Source: Alphaproteobacteria bacterium
GTDB lineage: Bacteria; Pseudomonadota; Alphaproteobacteria; Micavibrionales; Micavibrionaceae
Reading direction: 5' to 3'
DNA: 64,000 nucleotides
Assembly: GCA_021776025.1 (NCBI GenBank)
Contig: JAJFGR010000007.1
Span: forward strand, 496,001-560,000
The first letter of the stretch is position 1. Each line of letters starts with the position of its first letter. A model generated the notes under the pieces. That model was not told the origin of the DNA, searched no databases, and saw only the letters and a program-made list of their open reading frames with translations. Shown here one piece after another: positions 57,366 through 64,000 of the stretch. The translations under genes were made by a program, and so were the position numbers.

Positions 57366-57412
57366 TTATTTGCCTCGCGGCGCAAGGCGCCTCCGGCCGG
57401 GCGGCAAATAAT
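57365..57412. repeat. GC-rich hairpin after tRNA-Cys
   Basis: ATTATTTGCC (57365-57374) is perfectly inverted at 57403-57412, enclosing a GC-rich interior with GGCGCAAGGCGCC-type pairing. It starts at the last base of the tRNA and has no T-run, so it may be a 3' processing or transcription barrier. Confidence 0.5.
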
Positions 57413-57481
57413 TGCCGGGGTCGCAGTCGCGCCCCTTATATTCCCTGCATAAAACTTATGAAACTGGTTTTATCTCTGCGC

Positions 57482-57510
57482 TTGACAAAAATTTACGGCT
57501 CAAGCATAAA
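57482..57510 (+). promoter_or_regulatory. Probable promoter of tRNA-Asn
   Basis: TTGACA (57482-57487), 17-base spacer, CATAAA (57505-57510), 12 bases before the tRNA. Confidence 0.6.
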
Positions 57511-57521
57511 CATTCCAGTGT

Positions 57522-57596
57522 TCCCCAGTAACTCAGTGGTAGAGTAGGTGACTGTTAATCACTTTGTCGGAGGTTCGAATCCTTCCTGGGGAGCCA
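57522..57596 (+). tRNA. tRNA-Asn (GTT)
   Basis: 75 bases. The acceptor stem TCCCCAG pairs with CTGGGGA, the anticodon loop is CTGTTAA with anticodon GTT, the T-arm is GGAGGTTCGAATCCTTC, and CCA is encoded. The stop of the converging hypothetical gene lies one base beyond its 3' end. Confidence 0.95.
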
Positions 57597-57597
57597 T

Positions 57598-58176
57598 TTA
57601 TTCGCAGTCGAGAGACTCACCCTCTTCAAGAAATCTTAAATTTGATATGAGAAGTTGAAAAATAGGGTATGGCCAATGCTCATATGCGCTACCTTCAGCT
57701 ATAACAGGGCAACTTGATGTCTCAAAAAGTCCTTCCTCATCAAGCGGCATCATACGCATGTCATAGCGCAATGGCTTGGAAAATGGGTTATAGGCTACAA
57801 ACATCATATCAAGCCCGCTACCATCAGATATAGATTCTTGATCAAACTTTAGAATTATCGTTTTTTTAGGTTTCGTATTTTCTTTAACATGAATAAAATT
57901 TAGGGGGGCCTCATCAGTTTCATCAGCCTCTATGTACAGGGTTTCTCCTGAATATATGGAGATAAAAGATGGCTGCACTACGGCGGGTAAAATATAAAAT
58001 GTTTTATCATAAACACCCCCATCCTTTTGTTTTAGAACAATATTGGTTTTTTCCCTGCATGAATTTTCCTTACAATACTCAACAAACTCATCTGGCGGAG
58101 CCTCTTGAGCATAACCTCTTGTGCCATACAGATTGAAAACCATCACAAAGATAGCAACCATAATAGAAAACTTCAT
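57598..58176 (-). CDS. Uncharacterised secreted protein next to tRNA-Asn
   Basis: 192 residues from ATG 58176 (AAAGGA upstream). MKFSIMVAIFVMVFNLYGTRGYAQ is a signal peptide with cleavage after YAQ or GYA. The mature part has four cysteines (in EYCKENSCRE, SSCPV and the C-terminal LDCE) that could form two disulfides. I recognise no domain. Base composition looks more AT-rich than the flanking operons, and the gene ends one base from the tRNA-Asn 3' end. Confidence 0.6.
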   Translation of the reverse strand: MKFSIMVAIFVMVFNLYGTRGYAQEAPPDEFVEYCKENSCREKTNIVLKQKDGGVYDKTFYILPAVVQPSFISIYSGETLYIEADETDEAPLNFIHVKENTKPKKTIILKFDQESISDGSGLDMMFVAYNPFSKPLRYDMRMMPLDEEGLFETSSCPVIAEGSAYEHWPYPIFQLLISNLRFLEEGESLDCE

Positions 58177-58381
58177 TATCAATCCTTTTTTGTAACTGAA
58201 ATGCTTAAACACTTTACTAAATCTATCCTATTTCTTCAATTTTTTCTTCTTCGGCGATGGTGTTCTCTATGAAGCTTGTTGGAAAAATTTTGAAAAAGAA
58301 TTACTCTATTCTGATAATAATGAGTTCGTATGTATCAATTGTGCTGAGCCATGACCTCCAGTTATCGCGATGAGGCGGAAA

Positions 58382-59221
58382 ATGAAATTTACTTTAATTC
58401 TTGTATTATCATTGTTAGTTGGAATGCCCACAACAATGAAGGCCGCTCTTGCTGAGTGCGCAACCGGACTACCCTTAGAGGGAACTATATGGGTTGAAAC
58501 TTGCGACGCAAAAGTTCAAGAGTGTGTTTATGCAAAAAAAGCTCTATATGAATATCTGAAGAATATGAAGGATGACGATGAGGTCATCTCCGTTGCTTCT
58601 ATTTCGAGCCCGTGGAGAATGTACGATTCAAATATGCGTATATTACGCGTTACTGAGCTCGCCGAACTAATTAAACCTAACTTAGAAAAAAGTAAAAAAG
58701 TTTTACTGCTGGCCTCTTGGAGTGGTGTCGCGCCACATGGAAAAGAAAAAAGCTTATCTGATGAACTATCAGAATTGTTAGACGGTTTTCCTGTCACGGG
58801 GATGGATGGCTTTTTATGGCTCAAAAACAATGGTGATTTTTACACTACTAAACAGGCATTTACAGGAAGCAAAGGTGGTCCATACAAAATTAAACCGGGT
58901 GATGATGTAATGATGCCATTAACCCTAGGCTGGTTCGCGTACTATGAGGACCATTTTGCTAAAGAAAAAGATGAAGATGGGTTAATAAGTGCTGCGGTAG
59001 CGTGGGATGTATCAATGCTATGTCCGGATCATGCCTTACAAAGCTTTGAAGAAATTGCTGCGACGTTCTCCAATCCCATAGCGGCGTATAATGCTGCCAT
59101 AATGCGTCTTGATCGTGGAGAGGAAGGAGATCTTGATACTGCCACTCAACTTCTTATGCAGGCATCTAACTCCGGAGATGAAAAAGCAAAAAAACTTTTG
59201 TTGGAAATATCAACGAAATAA
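58382..59221 (+). CDS. Uncharacterised secreted protein with Sel1-like C terminus
   Basis: 279 residues from ATG 58382, preceded by AGGCGGAAA; ATG 58370 has no binding site. MKFTLILVLSLLVGMPTTMKAALA is a signal peptide. The middle contains KVLLLASWSGVAPHGKEKSLSDEL and TGMDGFLWLKNNGDFYT, unknown to me. The C-terminal ~70 residues (NAAIMRLDRGEEGDLDTATQLLMQASNSGDEKAKKLLLE) resemble Sel1/TPR repeats. It diverges from the other secreted gene; both look like accessory genes. Confidence 0.6.
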   Translation: MKFTLILVLSLLVGMPTTMKAALAECATGLPLEGTIWVETCDAKVQECVYAKKALYEYLKNMKDDDEVISVASISSPWRMYDSNMRILRVTELAELIKPNLEKSKKVLLLASWSGVAPHGKEKSLSDELSELLDGFPVTGMDGFLWLKNNGDFYTTKQAFTGSKGGPYKIKPGDDVMMPLTLGWFAYYEDHFAKEKDEDGLISAAVAWDVSMLCPDHALQSFEEIAATFSNPIAAYNAAIMRLDRGEEGDLDTATQLLMQASNSGDEKAKKLLLEISTK

Positions 59222-59503
59222 GGATGCTTTACTATAAAAGCTTGCCTAAAAATGGGTAAAAATGTGTAACACCTCACAAAAAAACCTTAAAAAAGCGTAT
59301 TTACCTATCGAAAACAGACTAAACAAAGTAATAAAAATCACAAAATGGCAGAATCAAACCAATTTAAGTATACACCTATACATATAAAAAGTATTTTTTA
59401 CTCAAACTATTACAATAGTTCTGATTTTATACTTATTTTATTGTTAAAAACTACTGATAGTTCCGGTTTTGATAAAATTTTAGACAAATTTTGTGTTTTT
59501 TTC
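59222..59503. other. AT-rich non-coding stretch
   Basis: About 280 bases that are conspicuously A/T-rich (for example TATACACCTATACATATAAAAAG). The only frame of note is a 62-codon one at 59345-59533 with no ribosome binding site and low complexity, which I do not accept. It separates two unrelated genes and may be a horizontally acquired junction or a bent-DNA regulatory region. Confidence 0.5.
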
Positions 59504-59531
59504 TTGCAATGGTTTCGAAAATGCGTATACT
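59504..59531 (+). promoter_or_regulatory. Probable promoter of short terminated transcript
   Basis: TTGCAA (59504-59509), 16-base spacer, TATACT (59526-59531). Start expected near 59538. Confidence 0.5.
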
Positions 59532-59537
59532 AACAGT

Positions 59538-59601
59538 TACACACCCTCTATTACCGCCGTTTGTCCGGAGCATCTTTCAAAAGGTCTCCGGACCTTTTTT
59601 T
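59538..59601 (+). ncRNA. Candidate very short RNA or attenuated leader
   Basis: The promoter at 59504-59531 and the terminator at 59563-59601 define a transcript of about 65 bases with no room for a gene. It lies 90 bases before the TPR-methyltransferase gene on the same strand, so it may be an attenuator for it or an independent small RNA. Confidence 0.4.
59563..59601 (+). terminator. Strong Rho-independent terminator
   Basis: GTCCGGAG (59563-59570) pairs perfectly with CTCCGGAC (59586-59593) around a 15-base loop, followed by C and seven T residues. Confidence 0.85.
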
Positions 59602-59692
59602 GTCTGAACCACTTTATTTGCCCTGATCCCCTTGCCCTTCTCGGTCCATTTGATAGCCTATTTGCGCTGTTTCATTTTAAGGATTAAGAGCA

Positions 59693-61651
59693 TTGAGCAC
59701 CCCACCAAACTTAGCAACCGCCGATAACAAGGACGGCCCTGATGCGGCCTTGCACGCGCAAGGAATGCAAGCAGTGAATGCGCAAGACTTCGAAGGAGGA
59801 ATTGAATTTTTTAGAAAAGCGCTCCATCACAACAATGAACGCGCAGATACACATTTCATGCTCGGTGTATGCTACAGCACAGTTGGAAAAACGGATGAAG
59901 CCATTGACCATTTCCAAATCGCCGGGGTGCTGGCGCCAACATATACGGAGTGCTGGATTAATCTTGCACGGGTCAGAGCAAAGGCCGGGCGTTACAGGGA
60001 GGCCTTAAGCGCGGTTCGACAGGCCCGTAAATATGCCGAAAACCCGAATGAGCGGGAATTGGTGGAGCTTTTGCTTCAATGTATTGCGCCGATGGAGACA
60101 TTTGATATTAACCCTCAGATTGTTGAAGAAGTGACCTGCTGCTTCCAAAATGCGGAGGTGCCCAGTGAACGGCTTATTCATACGGCGCAAAAGCTGCTTT
60201 TGCATCAACCTGTTGTCAAAACACTGATTGAGCATTATTCACCATCAGGGATACGCGACTTTAACGCCTTGCTTGCTGACCAATCTTTGAACTGGCCGGT
60301 CCTAAACCACCCCTTGTTCATTCGCCTTATGAGCGATCATCTTAGCTGGCATAAAGATCTAGAAGATGTTTTCCACGGCCTACGCTCGCATTTCCTTAAA
60401 AACGCCGCCAAGGCGCCGTTAAGTGATGTAACTCTATGGTCGAACGCCCTGCACTTCGTGGCCGCCTTGGCTCAGCAATGCTTCATTGGGGAGTATATAT
60501 ACGACACCAAGGACAAGGAGAAAACGCAACTTACAGCCCTAGAAAAGCGCATTGCCGCTTCGGCTGATCCTTATGACATCGCCCTGCTCGCCTGTTTTAA
60601 ACCTCTCCATGAATTAAATTGCGCGCAAGAGCTTATCCAAAATGAACAGCTGCAAAACATTGAACCGGTTGCCGGGCTGTTGCGCACACAGATTGCCGAG
60701 CCCGCCCAAGAGAAAGAAATTCTTGAAACACTCGAAACTTTTACCTCGATTGATGACGAGATTTCTTTACTCGTTAAAGAACAATATGAGACATTCCCCT
60801 ACCCGCGCTGGGTTTCCACGGCCATTGAAAAATCCGCAACGCTTCGGCATATCCTGAGATTCCAATTCCCGCATATGGATGATGCGGATTTACCAGCAGA
60901 TGATCTAAAACCTGAAATCCTCATCGCTGGGTGCGGGACTGGCAAACAATCTATTGGCAACGCTCTTCTGCTACCCGACGCACAATTCACAGCCGTTGAT
61001 ATAACAGCGGCCAGCTTAGCCTATGCGCAGCGTAAAACCAATGAAATGGGTTTGAAAAACCTTCGCTACGGACTTGGTGATATTTTAAAACTTGCAGAGC
61101 TTAACAAGACATTCGATTCAATCCAATGCGGCGGTGTATTGCACCACATGCGTGATCCGATGGAAGGTTGGAGAGTTCTTGAGAGCATCCTAAAGCCCGG
61201 CGGCGTCATGATTATTGCTCTTTATAGTGAAATTGCCCGGCGCAGCGTTGTCGCAGCGCGTCAATATATATACCAACAGGGCCTTGACGACACAGCAGAA
61301 GGCATTCGTGAAATGCGTGAACATATTAAAGGCCTGCCTGAATCTCACCCAATGAAAAGCCTAATGGCGTACAGGGATTTTTATTCGCTCTCAGAGCTCC
61401 GTGATTTGATTTTTCATGTGCAGGAACACCGCTTCACGGCTTTGGACCTTAAAAAATCAATCGAAAGTCTTGGCTTGAAGTTTTTAGGCTTTCAAAAACC
61501 CTTGCCGCCGAATGTTCTACAGGCCTATCTAGCCATGTTCCCGAACGACCCCTACGCTCTGGATCTCGAAAACTGGCATGAGTTCGAGCTTAAGAACCCA
61601 ACCATATTTGGCGGCATGTACCAATTCTGGCTACAAAAACAAAAAAGCTAA
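59693..61651 (+). CDS. TPR-domain methyltransferase fusion
   Basis: 652 residues from TTG 59693, with AAGGA nine bases upstream. Residues about 15-125 are tetratricopeptide repeats (ADTHFMLGVCYSTVGKTDEAIDHFQIAG). A helical middle region follows. At about 405-520 there is a class I methyltransferase: ILIAGCGTGKQSIGNALLLPDAQFTAVDI and CGGVLHHMRDPMEGWRVLESILKPGGVMIIALYS. Such fusions occur in alphaproteobacteria and may modify proteins or glycans; the substrate is unknown. Confidence 0.78.
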   Translation: MSTPPNLATADNKDGPDAALHAQGMQAVNAQDFEGGIEFFRKALHHNNERADTHFMLGVCYSTVGKTDEAIDHFQIAGVLAPTYTECWINLARVRAKAGRYREALSAVRQARKYAENPNERELVELLLQCIAPMETFDINPQIVEEVTCCFQNAEVPSERLIHTAQKLLLHQPVVKTLIEHYSPSGIRDFNALLADQSLNWPVLNHPLFIRLMSDHLSWHKDLEDVFHGLRSHFLKNAAKAPLSDVTLWSNALHFVAALAQQCFIGEYIYDTKDKEKTQLTALEKRIAASADPYDIALLACFKPLHELNCAQELIQNEQLQNIEPVAGLLRTQIAEPAQEKEILETLETFTSIDDEISLLVKEQYETFPYPRWVSTAIEKSATLRHILRFQFPHMDDADLPADDLKPEILIAGCGTGKQSIGNALLLPDAQFTAVDITAASLAYAQRKTNEMGLKNLRYGLGDILKLAELNKTFDSIQCGGVLHHMRDPMEGWRVLESILKPGGVMIIALYSEIARRSVVAARQYIYQQGLDDTAEGIREMREHIKGLPESHPMKSLMAYRDFYSLSELRDLIFHVQEHRFTALDLKKSIESLGLKFLGFQKPLPPNVLQAYLAMFPNDPYALDLENWHEFELKNPTIFGGMYQFWLQKQKS

Positions 61652-61656
61652 ATAGA

Positions 61657-61861
61657 CCCGTTAAACGGGCCCGGTGTTACCAATCAAAGATTTAATTGGT
61701 ACGAAATTGGCCAAGTGGGTCCACTTAAGCAAACAGAAATGGTGAGCCCGGAAGGACTTCTTTGTTGCGGGTCTACACCCCTTACAAAGTGGCAAACGCT
61801 AAATTCGCCCGTCATGCTTCCGGTCTCATTAAGCTTATTGTCGAACCTTTTTACGGTTCGA
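61657..61861. other. Hairpin-rich non-coding region
   Basis: Four short inverted repeats occur in series: CCCGTT/AACGGG (61657-61669), TACCAAT/ATTGGTA (61678-61701), AAGTGG/CCACTT (61713-61726) and TCGAACC/GGTTCGA (61841-61861). The third is followed by a copy of the tRNA-Arg 3' end (61737-61758). No gene is supported across 61652-61918. Confidence 0.5.
61737..61758 (-). repeat. Duplicate of the tRNA-Arg 3' end
   Basis: 22 bases matching 61916-61937 at 21 positions (one G/T difference), including the CCA complement and the acceptor/T-arm 3' part of tRNA-Arg. The remainder of the tRNA is absent or decayed. This looks like an attachment-site scar or a pseudo-tRNA fragment. Confidence 0.6.
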
Positions 61862-61885
61862 GTAGCCATCAAAACATTATTTAAT

Positions 61886-61908
61886 AAAAAAGACCCCGTT
61901 GGGGCCTG
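61886..61908 (-). terminator. Terminator of tRNA-Arg
   Basis: On the minus strand GGCCCC, loop AAC, GGGGTC, then six T residues, about 11 bases after the tRNA 3' end. Confidence 0.8.
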
Positions 61909-61918
61909 TTTTATTAAA

Positions 61919-61995
<77 letters not shown>

Positions 61996-62004
61996 GGATT
62001 GCTG

Positions 62005-62033
62005 TGAATAGCATATAACGCCTTAGTTAACAA
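62005..62033 (-). promoter_or_regulatory. Probable promoter of tRNA-Arg
   Basis: On the minus strand TTGTTA (62028-62033), 17-base spacer, TATTCA (62005-62010), nine bases from the tRNA 5' end. Confidence 0.5.
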
Positions 62034-62060
62034 AAGATTGCGCGCGCGTCACGTGGGAAA

Positions 62061-62369
62061 TTACTTTTCAGCTTCTTCGGGCGGGATATATTTGAAATTA
62101 TCACCATAATTACGCGGTTTGACTTTCCGTTCGGACGGGGTTTGCACCTTACAATACAGGCCTTTTTTTTCAGCGTAGTCTTGTGCATCTTCCACTGAAT
62201 CGAATTTCAGGCGCACCTGCCCCAGCGTATCACCGCTTCCAGTCCAGCCCATAAGTGGCTCAGGACCTTTGGCGGTGGAACTTTCATATTCGAGAATCCA
62301 TTGTTTGGTTTTACCACGGCCGGACTGCATTGCGGATTTGGCGGGTTTGTAAATGCGGGCTTTAATCAT
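62061..62369 (-). CDS. NDUFS4-like complex I accessory subunit
   Basis: 102 residues. ARIYKPAKSAMQSGRGKTKQWILEYE and PLMGWTGSGDTLGQVRLKFDSVEDAQDYAEKKG match the ETC complex I subunit family related to mitochondrial NDUFS4 (18 kDa subunit). It is a soluble subunit on the NADH-oxidising arm, typical of alphaproteobacteria. It is read alone, 32 bases downstream of nrsF. Confidence 0.9.
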   Translation of the reverse strand: MIKARIYKPAKSAMQSGRGKTKQWILEYESSTAKGPEPLMGWTGSGDTLGQVRLKFDSVEDAQDYAEKKGLYCKVQTPSERKVKPRNYGDNFKYIPPEEAEK

Positions 62370-62401
62370 TGGGGTAATCTAAACGAAAACGCCCTTAAAT
62401 T

Positions 62402-63040
62402 CTACCATTTATAGAGTTTTTTCGCGGCTATCCCTAATAGAGCGCCGATCAGCACATACGGAACCAGATGCGATACGGTGGCATGACCAACCGTGTCCAT
62501 TATGCAGGTAAAGCGCAAGCCAATATAGCCAAGAGCTCCGGCTGCCAGAATGTTCATGAAGCATGTCAGGCGGGGCATCGTAGTTGCACCGCTTTTAATC
62601 ATGAAGATCAGCATGGTCATGGGCACAGCGGCCATAAACACCCCTTCGCCCATACAATGATCCATGTTCAAGACTGGCATATGCAATCCTTCGGACATGG
62701 CGCGGAACGTGCTCCAGACCGCAAAAATGCCCAACGTTGTAAGCGGCGGCGCAATCACCCATTTTTCCCCGCGCATGTCCGGCACGGATAAAAAGACTGA
62801 AGCAATACCGGCAGAAATTGCAATAAAGCCCATCAGAAATGTTTCCATCATCCATGAGGCATCGGCAAATTTATTACCGATGTCAGGACGCAAGCCGACA
62901 AAAAACACAAGCGCGGCAACATACAAGAGCGCAATTGCGAAAAACGGCAAAATACGTATAAACGGATGGGCGAGCGGCTTTACCGGCGCGAGATCATCGG
63001 CCAGTCCATCAATTAATTTATCTAAATTCTGCTCGCTCAT
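62402..63040 (-). CDS. nrsF: NrsF-like anti-sigma factor (DUF1109)
   Basis: 212 residues with six predicted transmembrane helices (from about 28, then near 65, 98, 128, 160 and 186). The cytoplasmic N terminus MSEQNLDKLIDGLADDLAPVKPL and the PLTTLGIFAVWSTF and LNMDHCMGEG segments match the NrsF/DUF1109 family, which holds SigF-type ECF sigma factors at the membrane. Cysteines (in HCMG, LTCF and FTCIMD) could be redox or metal sensing. It is six bases downstream of the sigma gene. Confidence 0.85.
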   Translation of the reverse strand: MSEQNLDKLIDGLADDLAPVKPLAHPFIRILPFFAIALLYVAALVFFVGLRPDIGNKFADASWMMETFLMGFIAISAGIASVFLSVPDMRGEKWVIAPPLTTLGIFAVWSTFRAMSEGLHMPVLNMDHCMGEGVFMAAVPMTMLIFMIKSGATTMPRLTCFMNILAAGALGYIGLRFTCIMDTVGHATVSHLVPYVLIGALLGIAAKKLYKW

Positions 63041-63046
63041 TCTTAC

Positions 63047-63613
63047 TTACCCTAAAATTGCTTTTAATTTGGCCATGCTTCTATGCGCGGAAACCTTGAC
63101 TGCGCTTACACTCATACCCATTTCATTAGCGACTTCCTTGGCGGTGTAGCCCTTGATCTTGATCATTTCGAAAACTTTACGTTGATTGTCGGGCAAGGTA
63201 TCTAGGGCCGTTTCTATATCTTTATATTCGCCCGCATGGGTGGGATTGGTTACATGCGCTTTTTGGAAATCAAAATCATCAAGCGTCGTTTGTTTATTTT
63301 CACGCGCGTTATAATGTTTGCGCAGATAATCGGTGCGGCGAAAGTTGACAATCGCCATGAGCCAAGGGCGGAATGGGCGATCGGGGCTGTATGTGTTCAA
63401 AGATTTATGAACGGAGATCAAAACTTCTTGGCTAATATCATCAGCCCAATCGGGGTTTGCCAGACTTTTCAGGATGTAGTTGCGGATAAAAGGTGCGATT
63501 TCGCGTAGCAGCGCATTATAGGCGGTTTTGTCACCAGCCTGCGCCAGCCCGGCATATTCTGTCCAGAGCTCACTTTGCGTTTTTTGCGCGTTATTATTAG
63601 AAGGGCTTTTCAT
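63047..63613 (-). CDS. sigF: ECF sigma factor (SigF-like)
   Basis: 188 residues. Region 2 has WADDISQEVLISVHKSLNTYSPDRPFRPWLMAIVNFRRTDYLRKH and region 4 LPDNQRKVFEMIKIKGYTAKEVANEMGMSVSAVKVSAHRSMAKLK. AAGG lies seven bases before the start. In Caulobacter the SigF-NrsF pair responds to heavy metal and oxidative stress. No conserved ECF promoter was identified upstream. Confidence 0.92.
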   Translation of the reverse strand: MKSPSNNNAQKTQSELWTEYAGLAQAGDKTAYNALLREIAPFIRNYILKSLANPDWADDISQEVLISVHKSLNTYSPDRPFRPWLMAIVNFRRTDYLRKHYNARENKQTTLDDFDFQKAHVTNPTHAGEYKDIETALDTLPDNQRKVFEMIKIKGYTAKEVANEMGMSVSAVKVSAHRSMAKLKAILG

Positions 63614-63637
63614 CGATAGCCTTTGCTTTATAAAAAA

Positions 63638-63714
63638 TGGTCGGAGTGGAGAGATTCGAACTCCCGACCCACTGCTCCCAAAGCAGTTGCGCTACCAGGC
63701 TGCGCTACACTCCG
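63638..63714 (-). tRNA. tRNA-Pro (TGG)
   Basis: 77 bases on minus. The acceptor CGGAGTG pairs with CACTCCG, the anticodon loop is TTTGGGA with anticodon TGG, the T-arm is CGGGAGTTCGAATCTCTC, and CCA is encoded. Confidence 0.95.
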
Positions 63715-63729
63715 ATCATTTAGACAGCC

Positions 63730-63758
63730 GTTTTACACGAACAAAATTCGCAGAGCAA
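63730..63758 (-). promoter_or_regulatory. Probable promoter of tRNA-Pro
   Basis: On the minus strand TTGCTC (63753-63758), 17-base spacer, TAAAAC (63730-63735), 15 bases from the tRNA 5' end. Confidence 0.5.
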
Positions 63759-63782
63759 GGCTATTCTACAGGGTTTTCAGGA

Positions 63783-64000
63783 TTATTGAGCCGCGCCGGA
63801 ATTGCTCAAAAAACGTTGCTGGATCACATCCCCTACTTTAATGCCCATTTTATCGGCAATGCCGCCGCCCAGCTCAAGCACAGCTTTAGATGGAAATTTC
63901 GATGGAACACCGGTCGTGTCCCCAGGGATTGCATTGGGATGGATGTGTAAAATAGTGCCATCCTCAGCCAAAAACAGCATATCAAGCGGGATAAGCGTGT
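63783..64000 (-). CDS. DUF192 family protein, 3' part
   Basis: The frame is open to the window edge; 72 residues are visible, ending at TAA 63783-63785. LIPLDMLFLAEDGTILHIHPNAIPGDT and AVLELGGGIADKMGIKVGDVI match the C-terminal part of DUF192 proteins, small exported proteins of unknown function. The signal peptide would lie outside. Confidence 0.8.
   Translation of the reverse strand, partial: TLIPLDMLFLAEDGTILHIHPNAIPGDTTGVPSKFPSKAVLELGGGIADKMGIKVGDVIQQRFLSNSGAAQ

Noticed and set aside
59345-59533. 62-residue frame in the AT-rich stretch
   Set aside because: It has low-complexity composition, no ribosome binding site, and overlaps a promoter.

Overview
This 64 kb window reads as chromosomal DNA of an alphaproteobacterium with moderate GC (mid-40s percent by eye, not computed). 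Several layouts point that way. The Fo genes of ATP synthase (atpI-B-E-F'-F, with both b' and b) are separate from F1. There is a CcrM-type GANTC methylase and a PopZ-like pole organiser beside valS. zapA, 6S RNA and 5-formyl-THF cyclo-ligase lie together, an NDUFS4-like complex I subunit is present, and an ECF sigma factor sits next to an NrsF-type anti-sigma factor. The order within the class is uncertain; a Rhodospirillales-like or Micavibrio-like lineage is a guess. No rRNA, insertion sequence, prophage or CRISPR array is visible.

Layout. 1-7.4 kb is a surface-polysaccharide locus: a partial asparagine-synthetase-like ATPase, a P-loop kinase-like protein and a methyltransferase on plus, facing a minus-strand operon of three GT4 glycosyltransferases, a UDP-GlcNAc-type 6-dehydrogenase and an FkbM methyltransferase. 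7.5-10.5 kb is rplU-rpmA-obgE-proB. 10.5-16.4 kb holds a GNAT acetyltransferase, pepN, rnhB, ccrM and an unknown secreted protein. 16.5-24.6 kb is mutY facing away from a DciA-like gene, efp, suhB, an OmpA-like protein, a DsbA-like protein and smc. 24.6-27.3 kb is the Fo operon. 27.3-34.4 kb runs proA, nadD, (leader/sRNA), rsfS, rlmH, an EnvC-like factor, ctpA, a YibQ-like deacetylase and rppH.

34.4-41.4 kb, all on minus, is yebC-ruvC-ruvA-ruvB-ybgC-tolQ-tolR-tolA-tolB. 41.5-44.8 kb has a receiver-domain protein with an unknown partner, a YmdB-like phosphodiesterase, cyclo-ligase, 6S RNA, zapA and a DUF4164-like protein. 45-50.8 kb carries central carbon genes (tkt, gap, class I aldolase) interrupted by a structured leader, a SprA-like putative metalloprotease and a winged-helix regulator with a tiny coupled ORF. 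50.8-57.1 kb has a membrane-anchored EndoU-domain protein, epmA, rpmE, a frameshifted small gene, valS, popZ and a pcm-like methyltransferase. 57.3-64 kb has tRNA-Cys, tRNA-Asn, two unknown secreted proteins beside an AT-rich stretch, a TPR-methyltransferase fusion, tRNA-Arg, the NDUFS4-like gene, nrsF-sigF, tRNA-Pro and a partial DUF192 gene.

Most of the window is housekeeping in tight operons with 1- to 4-base overlaps. EF-P (18.1 kb) and its lysyltransferase EpmA (51.2 kb) are both present, as are all Ruv subunits and TolQRAB without pal. The least ordinary signals are a dense GANTC cluster in front of ccrM, a promoter-terminator unit with an embedded ORF in front of rsfS, a small gene readable only through a -1 shift on an A7 run, the EndoU protein with no visible immunity partner, and a duplicated tRNA-Arg 3' end.
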